Positions 7,329 to 12,739 of a stretch of 12,739 nt of DNA are shown piece after piece. A program made the position numbers and the translations under genes. The DNA comes from UBA4416 sp046594225 (GTDB lineage: Bacteria; Bacteroidota; Bacteroidia; B-17B0; Aurantibacillaceae): assembly GCA_046594225.1 (NCBI GenBank), contig JBKJPW010000110.1, positions 1 to 12,739 on the forward strand, read 5' to 3'. A model generated the notes under the pieces. That model did not search any database and was not told the origin of the DNA. It saw nothing but the letters and a program-made list of their open reading frames with translations. Position 1 is the first letter of the stretch. Each line of letters starts with the position of its first letter.

Positions 7329-7373
7329 GTGAAGTAGAATAAACAATTGGTTTGTTTTGAACCATATAGGGCG
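7329..7373 (+). pseudogene. Possible relic 3' end of a third LRR/T9SS gene
   Basis: GTGAAGTAGAATAA (7329-7342) is identical to the last codons, stop and following bases of both LRR genes (7234-7247 and 10272-10285). It is preceded by TTGGTTATTGC, resembling TTGGTAATT of LRR gene 2. It is followed by ACAATT and GTTTTGAACCATATA, as after LRR gene 2 (CAATT then TTTTTTGAACCATAAA). The reading frame before it is broken. It therefore looks like a short leftover 3' end rather than part of the LRR gene 1 tail. Confidence 0.5.
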
Positions 7374-7394
7374 TCGCGCGCCTTATATGGTTTT
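7359..7394 (+). terminator. Hairpin between the two LRR genes, probable terminator
   Basis: AACCATATAGGGCG (7360-7373) pairs with CGCCTTATATGGTT (7379-7392), with one G-T pair and loop TCGCG, followed by T residues (7391-7394). The stem is 14 bp with a GC-rich tip. It lies about 117 nt after the LRR gene 1 stop and contains the recurrent AACCATATA motif on both strands. Confidence 0.65.
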
Positions 7395-7399
7395 GGCAA

Positions 7400-7438
7400 T
7401 CACTTATCGGTAAAATGCAATCATCTATTAGATTAAAC
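7400..7438 (+). repeat. Duplicated upstream box, copy 2 (LRR gene 2)
   Basis: The partner of 4233-4271 (31 of 39 positions identical, no gaps), beginning TCACTTATCG. It lies 67 nt before the start of the second LRR gene, so the tandem duplication includes upstream DNA. Confidence 0.75.
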
Positions 7439-7470
7439 AACTCTTTTAACAATGTAACTAATTATCACAG

Positions 7471-7488
7471 TAAATGTACGTACATTTA
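7471..7488. promoter_or_regulatory. 18-bp perfect palindrome at the LRR gene 2 promoter
   Basis: TAAATGTACGTACATTTA is perfectly self-complementary over 18 bp. Its right half, TACATTTA (7481-7488), matches TAnnTTTG at 7 of 8 positions and lies 17 nt before the ATG at 7506. A dimeric repressor bound here would cover the start of transcription. The first LRR gene does not have this palindrome. Confidence 0.6.
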
Positions 7489-7505
7489 TATAAGAAATTT
7501 GTACT

Positions 7506-10280
7506 ATGAAAAAACTATTTACCTTATTGGCTTTAATCGTTTGTTTAACAAACCTTAAAGCACAGTATGTAACTATACCTGATCCTAATTTCAGAGCATG
7601 GTTGCAAGCAAATGTCCCATCTGCTATGAGTGGAAATCAGATGGATACAACGAGTTTAGCAGTGACCACAAGGACTAATGTTGATGTATATTACAAATGG
7701 ATTTCTAATTTACATGGCATACAATATTTCAAAACATTAAAAAGCCTTGACTGTTCAACCAATAATATTATTGCATTAAATAATTTACCAAATACTTTAC
7801 TCTATTTAAAATGTGATTATAATCAAATCTCAAACCTTCCTATTTTACCAAATTCTCTTGAAACTTTAATTTGTTCAAATAATGAATTAACTGCATTACC
7901 TGTATTACCGAGCTCTTTAAAAACACTTGTTTGTAACAAAACATTTTCTCCATTCTTAGCTTCATTGCCAAATTTACCTTCACAATTAGATACTTTAGAA
8001 ATTAATGGACATGGCCTTGGTTCGCTTCCTACTTTGCCAATGGGGCTAAAAAAGTTATCTTACAGAAAGAACTATGTTACAAGTTTTCCAATATTACCAC
8101 CGACATTGTTATACTTAAACTGTAGTGTCAACTATATTACAGGAGTGGCGCCAAACTTTCCAACTACACTTATTAAATTGGATTGTAGCAGCAATTTAAT
8201 TACAAATTTACCTTCACTTCCAACAAATTTAAAAGAATTGTTATGTGGAGTTAATAATATAACAACTTTACCAAATCTCCCAACATCACTAGAATACCTT
8301 GATTGTGGATCAAATAATATTTCTGGATTACCGACCTTACCAAATCAATTAAAAACACTTTATTCAAACAGTAATTCTTTAACTTCTTTACCGACCCTTC
8401 CTATTAATCTAGCTAATCTTGATTGTTCAACAAATCAGTTAAATTCTTTACCCCTTCTTCCTAATACACTTCAATCTCTTAATTTTAGTAATAATCAAGT
8501 AACTGCATTTCCAAATATGCCAACTGATATTTGGAATTTAAAATTTAACTCTAATTTGATTACTAATCTTCCCCCGCTTCCAATTAATACATATATCTTA
8601 GAATTTGATAATAATCAAGTTTCATCTATTAGCTATCTTCCTAATGGCATAATAAGTTTAAAATGTTCAGGAAATCAACTTACATCTTTACCAACACTAC
8701 CTCCTCACCTTCAAGAATTGTTATGCGCATCTAACAATATTAATTGCTTTCCAAGTTTTCCTAGTTCAATATTATATTTTGTTTTAAATAATAATCCTTT
8801 TACGTGTTTACCAAATCACAGCCCATTTATGGATGCAGCAACTTTGGCATATCCTCTATGTACTTCTACAAATACTGTTACTAACCCTAATAACTGCAAT
8901 TCTTTTGAAGGGATAGAAGGTGCTGCATACAATGATATCGATAGTAATTGCATATTCAATAATTACCCAATTTTAAATAATATTCCATTAAAGCTTTATG
9001 ACAATAACAATACATTGATAGCAAATGCTAGTGCATTTCTAAATGCAAAATATAATTTTGCTTTACCAGCAGGAAATTATAAAGTCGTAATTGACACTTT
9101 AGATAGACCTTATAAAATTATTTGCTCTAATCCGGGGATTGATTCAACAATTGTTCTAAATGCTAGTACACCTAGAGTGAGTAATGTAAACTTTGGCATA
9201 AATTGCAAGCCTGGTTTTGATATAGGTGTTCAATCAATAGTAACAAATGGGCTTGTTTTTCCTGGCCAAACTCATACCTTAACGGTAATGGCTGGTGACA
9301 TGTACAAATGGTATAACATGAATTGTGCTTCTAATATTAGCGGAACTTTAACCTTCACTATTATCGGTCCACTAACGTATATTGCGCCTTCGATTGGAGC
9401 ACTTATTCCAACAGTTAACGGAAATGTATTTACATATTCTATTTCTGATTTTAGTGCGATTAATAATTCTACTTCTTTTCAATTAATATTTCAGACTGAT
9501 ACAACAGCTCAAGCTAATGATTTAATCTGCATCAATGCCAATATTACTCCAACAATTGGTGATAATGACGCTAGTAATAATACGTATCAAGATTGCTATT
9601 CTGTCAGCAACTCATATGACCCAAATATCAAGGAAGTATATCCTATTGATGTTGCGCCAGGATTTAATGACTGGTTAACTTATACCATTCATTTTCAAAA
9701 TACTGGTAACGCAACAGCTATTAATATTCGCTTATCAGATACTTTAGACAGTATGTTAGATTTAGAAACTTTTCAAGTTATTAATTACAGTCATTACAAT
9801 AATACATCTGTAAATGGTAATATTTTAAATGTGCGATTCCCAAATATTATGTTGCCTGATAGCTCGACTAATCTGCGTGGTTCAATAGGTTTTGTGCAAT
9901 ACCGTGTTAAACCAAAAACAACATGGATAGCACCTTATAAAATAAAAAATACTGCTTATATATATTTTGATTACAATACGCCAATTGTAACCAACACAAC
10001 ATATAATTCTATAATATCAGATGTTGGAATTAAAGAATTATCTGAAAAATCAGTATCCATATACCCAAACCCAACTAATGGCAATTTCACTATTGAATTA
10101 AATACTAAAGAAAAACAATTCATTCAAATTTTAGATATAACTGGTAATAGTGTTTTATCTCAAATCATTGAAAACGCTAAAGGTACTATTGATGCAGGCT
10201 ATCTAGCAGCTGGTATTTACAATATTAGCATTAAAGGCAGTGCGGGCATTACTAACAAAAAGTTGGTAATTGTGAAGTAG
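7506..10280 (+). CDS. Secreted leucine-rich repeat protein with T9SS type A sorting tail (paralog 2)
   Basis: A 924-residue paralog of the preceding gene with the same domain order: signal peptide (1-19, cleavage at LKA-Q); N-terminal segment (VTIPDPNFRAWLQANVPSAM, 22-41); LRR array (91-434); cap; SdrD-B-like segment (about 470-565); a DUF7619/DUF11-like region (about 703-833); and a T9SS tail (about 848-924: IYPNPTNGNF, YLAAGIYNISI, ending KKLVIVK). Non-repeat parts share long identical runs with paralog 1, such as DWLTYTIHFQNTGNA, PYKIKNTAYIYFD and NPTNG. The repeats are more diverged, and the SdrD-like Asp/Gly loop (GDRNLKN in paralog 1) is altered to YPILNN. The ATG is fixed by the signal peptide. 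Function is unknown; a secreted or surface binding role is inferred from the LRRs and sorting tail. Confidence 0.92.
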   Translation: MKKLFTLLALIVCLTNLKAQYVTIPDPNFRAWLQANVPSAMSGNQMDTTSLAVTTRTNVDVYYKWISNLHGIQYFKTLKSLDCSTNNIIALNNLPNTLLYLKCDYNQISNLPILPNSLETLICSNNELTALPVLPSSLKTLVCNKTFSPFLASLPNLPSQLDTLEINGHGLGSLPTLPMGLKKLSYRKNYVTSFPILPPTLLYLNCSVNYITGVAPNFPTTLIKLDCSSNLITNLPSLPTNLKELLCGVNNITTLPNLPTSLEYLDCGSNNISGLPTLPNQLKTLYSNSNSLTSLPTLPINLANLDCSTNQLNSLPLLPNTLQSLNFSNNQVTAFPNMPTDIWNLKFNSNLITNLPPLPINTYILEFDNNQVSSISYLPNGIISLKCSGNQLTSLPTLPPHLQELLCASNNINCFPSFPSSILYFVLNNNPFTCLPNHSPFMDAATLAYPLCTSTNTVTNPNNCNSFEGIEGAAYNDIDSNCIFNNYPILNNIPLKLYDNNNTLIANASAFLNAKYNFALPAGNYKVVIDTLDRPYKIICSNPGIDSTIVLNASTPRVSNVNFGINCKPGFDIGVQSIVTNGLVFPGQTHTLTVMAGDMYKWYNMNCASNISGTLTFTIIGPLTYIAPSIGALIPTVNGNVFTYSISDFSAINNSTSFQLIFQTDTTAQANDLICINANITPTIGDNDASNNTYQDCYSVSNSYDPNIKEVYPIDVAPGFNDWLTYTIHFQNTGNATAINIRLSDTLDSMLDLETFQVINYSHYNNTSVNGNILNVRFPNIMLPDSSTNLRGSIGFVQYRVKPKTTWIAPYKIKNTAYIYFDYNTPIVTNTTYNSIISDVGIKELSEKSVSIYPNPTNGNFTIELNTKEKQFIQILDITGNSVLSQIIENAKGTIDAGYLAAGIYNISIKGSAGITNKKLVIVK
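7776..8807 (+). repeat. LRR-coding repeat array (paralog 2), 17 units
   Basis: Seventeen units cover residues 91-434. Fifteen are 20 residues; unit 3 has 23 (LPVLPSSLKTLVCNKTFSPF plus LAS) and unit 6 has 21. Ten of the seventeen keep the Cys of the LxC position; others carry Ile, Tyr, Ser, Phe or Leu. Unit sequences are less alike at DNA level than in paralog 1. Confidence 0.87.
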
Positions 10281-10299
10281 AATAACAATTTTAATTAGT

Positions 10300-10334
10300 T
10301 TTTTGAACCATAAAAGTCATAAAAGGTCATAAAG
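10300..10334 (+). repeat. 3'-end repeat: GAACCATAAAAG plus ~10-nt units, copy 2
   Basis: After the LRR gene 2 stop: TTTTTTGAACCATAAAAG, then TCATAAAAGG and TCATAAAG, three CATAAAAG-type units at 10-nt spacing, sense orientation. Confidence 0.65.
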
Positions 10335-10355
10335 AATATTTGTATACATTCTTTA
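10330..10355 (+). terminator. Weak hairpin after LRR gene 2
   Basis: TAAAGAAT (10330-10337) / ATTCTTTA (10348-10355), perfect 8-bp arms with a 10-nt loop. It is AT-only apart from one pair and has only a short T stretch after it, so terminator function is uncertain. Confidence 0.35.
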
Positions 10356-10411
10356 ATTTGTGAAACATCCTTACTGCCAGCTTCTATGTTACTATGTGGT
10401 TAAAAAGTCTC

Positions 10412-10442
10412 TTCTGCTTTTCACCATTTTCTTCTATCTTTG
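10412..10442 (+). promoter_or_regulatory. Promoter of the AIR synthase gene
   Basis: TATCTTTG (10435-10442) is an exact TAnnTTTG match, with a poorer upstream element TTCTG (10412-10416) 18 nt before it. Transcription would start near 10449, about 15 nt before the ATG at 10464. That rules out the in-frame TTG at 10440 as a start, because it lies inside the -7 box. Confidence 0.65.
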
Positions 10443-10463
10443 GGCTTTATTAGCTTCAAACCA

Positions 10464-11663
10464 ATGTCAGACTTAAAATATAATTTACGTGGCGTTTCTG
10501 CATCTAAAGAAGATGTTCATAATGCTATTTCCAATATTGATAAAGGATTATTTCCTCAAGCCTTTTGTAAAATTGTTCCTGATTATTTAACTGGGAGCAA
10601 CGAGCATTGCATTATTATGCATGCTGATGGCGCAGGCACAAAATCGTCTTTAGCCTATGTATATTGGAAAGAAACTGGAGATTTGAGTGTTTGGAAAGGC
10701 ATTGCACAAGATGCGGTGATTATGAATATTGATGATTTGATTTGTGTTGGTGCTACCAATAATATTTTATTGTCTTCTACTATTGGTCGTAACAAAGGTT
10801 TAATTACTGGTGAAGTAATTTCTGCTATCATAAACGGTACTGAAGAAGTATTGCAAAATTTACGCGATAACGGCATTGATATTCGTTCAACAGGTGGCGA
10901 AACAGCTGACGTAGGAGATTTAGTTCGTACCTTAATTGTGGACAGTACTGTTGTTTGTAGAATGAAACAAGCGGATGTTATTTCTAATCACCAAATAAAA
11001 GCGGATGATGTAATTGTTGGTTTATCTTCATCTGGTAAAGCAACTTACGAAACCGAATATAATGGCGGTATGGGGAGCAATGGTTTAACAAGCGCTCGCC
11101 ATGATGTATTTAGCAAAGCAGTTGCTGAAAAGTATCCGGAATCTTACGACACTAATTTACCAACTGAAGTAACCTATTGCGGACAATTAGGATTAACAGA
11201 TAAAATTGACGTAAGCTATACTGATATTAACGGCAAAGAATTTAAAGAACAAATAAGCGCAGGTAAATTAGTTTTATCTCCTACACGAACTTACGCGCCA
11301 ATTGTAAAAAAATTACTATCAACATTAGGAACAAAAATTAACGGCATTGTACATTGTAGTGGCGGCGCGCAAACTAAAGTATTGCATTTTGTAGAAGGCG
11401 TACATATTATCAAAAATAATATGTTCCCATTGCCTCCGTTATTTAAAATGATACGCGAGCAAAGCCAAACTGATTATAAGGAAATGTATAAGGTATTTAA
11501 TATGGGGCATCGTTTAGAAGTTTATTTGCCACAAGAATTAGCACAACAAGTAATTGATATTTCTAAATCATTTAATGTAGATGCTCAAATTATTGGGAGA
11601 GTAGAAAAATTTGATGGTAAAAAAGTAACAATTGAATCGGAGTTTGGTAAGTTTGAGTATTAG
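10464..11663 (+). CDS. purM: Phosphoribosylformylglycinamidine cyclo-ligase (AIR synthase), Bacteroidota-type
   Basis: A 399-residue PurM-family protein, cytoplasmic. PurM uses ATP to close FGAM to 5-aminoimidazole ribonucleotide, the fifth step of de novo purine synthesis. Visible family motifs are HADGAGTK (53-60), MNIDDLICVGA (87-97), GGETAD (144-149), the glycine/serine-rich GLSSSGKATYETEYNGGMGS (186-205) followed by NGLTSAR, SPTRTYAP (272-279) and FNMGHRLEVYL (345-355). It is longer than the common bacterial form of about 345 residues, with extra sequence around 195-265; the longer form is what I expect in Bacteroidota. The longest open frame begins at a TTG (10440), but the ATG at 10464 is preferred because the TTG falls in the promoter. 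No other purine gene is adjacent. A related kinase-like AIR-synthase superfamily member is the main alternative. Confidence 0.92.
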   Translation: MSDLKYNLRGVSASKEDVHNAISNIDKGLFPQAFCKIVPDYLTGSNEHCIIMHADGAGTKSSLAYVYWKETGDLSVWKGIAQDAVIMNIDDLICVGATNNILLSSTIGRNKGLITGEVISAIINGTEEVLQNLRDNGIDIRSTGGETADVGDLVRTLIVDSTVVCRMKQADVISNHQIKADDVIVGLSSSGKATYETEYNGGMGSNGLTSARHDVFSKAVAEKYPESYDTNLPTEVTYCGQLGLTDKIDVSYTDINGKEFKEQISAGKLVLSPTRTYAPIVKKLLSTLGTKINGIVHCSGGAQTKVLHFVEGVHIIKNNMFPLPPLFKMIREQSQTDYKEMYKVFNMGHRLEVYLPQELAQQVIDISKSFNVDAQIIGRVEKFDGKKVTIESEFGKFEY

Positions 11664-11689
11664 GTTTAACCGCTATTATAATATATTTT

Positions 11690-11801
11690 TTTGAACCATA
11701 TAAGGCATAAAAGTTCATAAAAGGATAGTTGAAGAAATTTCTGAAAGTAGATTTGTTTTATAAAAGCATTGACCCTTGCTTATTTAAATATATGGTTCAA
11801 A
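11690..11801. repeat. 13-bp inverted repeat spanning the convergent purM / propeller spacer
   Basis: TTTGAACCATATA (11690-11702) and TATATGGTTCAAA (11789-11801) are perfect inverted arms, 86 nt apart. Each arm lies just beyond the stop of the gene on its side, and each reads TTTGAACCATATA in the sense direction of that gene. The left arm continues AGGCATAAAAGTTCATAAAA, further ~10-nt units of the 3'-end repeat (copy 3). Confidence 0.75.
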
Positions 11802-11802
11802 C

Positions 11803-12739
11803 CTACTTAAATTCCTGACAAGAAATTTTACTACCGCTAATTAATAAAACGTAACTTTTTCCATTTTTATATAAGTTACTCACTAATGGCTTATGGTTAC
11901 TATTTAATAAAGATGTGGCTAACTTTCCTGACGTATTAATGACATCGATTTTTTGTCCTGTTTTATCAAATCCTAAAAACCAATTATTATCGCTTGTTTG
12001 CACTAACTGAGCATCGTCATATACTGCTAATTCGTTAAAATATTCTACTAATTTACTGGTAAATAAATCGTAAGCATACAATGCGCCATTTCCGTAAACT
12101 AACAGGTCTGATTGGGAATCATCATTTACTAAAGCAAAAGAAGTTTTAAAGCCATTTAATTCGTCTCCAATTTTTAACGTTTCTTTTTTATCTGTGAATG
12201 AAATTTTATTGAGTAGATTATTTTTATCATCTACATAAACCAATTTGGTATTATCTAAGTTATTCCCAGTTAATACATGTAAATGTTCCAAATGTTGAAT
12301 GGTTCTATTTTTAAAATCAATTCGTCCTTCTCCTTTTCTGCTAAACGCATATATTTTTCCAGACACATCTGCCGTAATTAAATAATCACTCGCTCCAACG
12401 TGTACAAAATTAATTGGTAAGGTAACGATTGCATCTGTTTTTACTGGCACAAAGCCTTCTGTTTTTAAACCATATAAATTAAAATTATAAATCCTTTTAT
12501 CGGCACAAGCTAAAAGTATTCGATAATCTTTATTGCCTTCATAATCTAATAAACTCATATTTGAAGTAACCTTAGCAGGTAATTTAATAGGAAAGCCTTG
12601 AACATAATTTCCATTTCTATCGATTAAGTGCAAGTAATTTTCGGTATTAAATAGCATTTGAAATTTACCGTTTTTAAAAATATCTACAGTATAGATAGTA
12701 GATTTAATGGTTTCTGATACTTTCTTTTTCCAGATTAAA
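11803..12739 (-). CDS. C-terminal part of a probable beta-propeller protein (partial)
   Basis: The frame is open from the right edge of the window to the stop at 11803, so the gene is cut: 27 further codons lie upstream of the internal ATG at 12657 and continue off the edge (LIWKKKVSETIKSTIYTVDI..., no stop). At least 311 residues are visible. They show repeated four-strand-like blocks ending in hydrophobic strands and short turns with Asp/Asn-Gly: LFNTENYLHLIDRNGNYVQG, ILLACADKRIYNFNLYG, YLITADVSGKIYAFSRKGEG, LLVYGNGALYAYDLF, NWFLGFDKTGQKIDVINTSG. This matches PQQ-like/WD-like propellers, probably envelope-associated, but no catalytic site can be named. It is convergent with purM and shares a 139-nt spacer. 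The true start and any signal peptide lie outside the window. Confidence 0.7.
   Translation of the reverse strand, partial: LIWKKKVSETIKSTIYTVDIFKNGKFQMLFNTENYLHLIDRNGNYVQGFPIKLPAKVTSNMSLLDYEGNKDYRILLACADKRIYNFNLYGLKTEGFVPVKTDAIVTLPINFVHVGASDYLITADVSGKIYAFSRKGEGRIDFKNRTIQHLEHLHVLTGNNLDNTKLVYVDDKNNLLNKISFTDKKETLKIGDELNGFKTSFALVNDDSQSDLLVYGNGALYAYDLFTSKLVEYFNELAVYDDAQLVQTSDNNWFLGFDKTGQKIDVINTSGKLATSLLNSNHKPLVSNLYKNGKSYVLLISGSKISCQEFK

Noticed and set aside
4645..8807. CRISPR-like array
   Set aside because: The 60-nt periodicity is coding, in frame and encodes LRRs; there are no constant repeats with variable spacers and no cas genes.
4351..10280. Type III effector / E3 ligase reading of the LPxLP repeats
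   Set aside because: The IpaH-like repeat pattern is present, but there is no NEL ligase domain and the signal peptide and T9SS tail point to export by a different route.
10655..10876. 73-codon minus-strand open frame inside purM
   Set aside because: Antisense shadow of a conserved enzyme-coding region.
12655..12657. ATG as true start of the propeller gene
   Set aside because: The frame stays open to the window edge with propeller-like sequence before this Met, so it is internal.

Overview
The window is AT-rich chromosomal DNA from a member of the Bacteroidota. Four things point there. Two large secreted proteins end in a type IX secretion (T9SS) sorting tail. Several genes are preceded by the Bacteroidota promoter type (TTTG, about 19 nt, TAnnTTTG). 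No start codon has a Shine-Dalgarno sequence. The housekeeping proteins look like the Bacteroidota versions. I cannot place the organism below phylum; a Flavobacteriia- or Sphingobacteriia-like lineage would fit.

Layout. On the left, two leftward genes encode a small NifU-type Fe-S protein (52-291), closed by an intrinsic terminator, and an NADP-type isocitrate dehydrogenase (392-1621) with a near-consensus promoter. Rightward from there come a putative outer-membrane beta-barrel protein (1767-2735) and methylenetetrahydrofolate reductase, metF (2896-3849), whose leader holds two inverted repeats. metF ends in a strong terminator. A 500-nt gene-free stretch follows, carrying a REP-like palindromic repeat and a second, locally GC-richer, hairpin-rich segment.

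The centre (4351-10280) is a tandem pair of paralogous secreted proteins of 963 and 924 residues. Each has a signal peptide, a conserved N-terminal segment, an array of 17-19 twenty-residue leucine-rich repeats of the LPxLP type, an SdrD-B-like segment, a DUF7619/DUF11-like segment and a T9SS tail. The duplication also covers part of the upstream region and the 3' end, and the spacer holds what looks like a third, relic 3' end. On the right are a PurM-like AIR synthase (start corrected to 10464, end 11663) and, convergent with it, the C-terminal part of a probable beta-propeller protein that runs off the right edge (11803-12739).

The metabolic genes are not an obvious pathway unit: they cover the TCA cycle, one-carbon metabolism, purine synthesis and Fe-S assembly. 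The accessory interest lies in the LRR pair and in the non-coding DNA. A recurrent sense-strand motif (TTTGAACCATATAAG followed by about 10-nt CATAAAAG units) sits just downstream of several stop codons, and palindromes overlap possible promoters. I saw no RNA gene, CRISPR array, insertion sequence or defence system.
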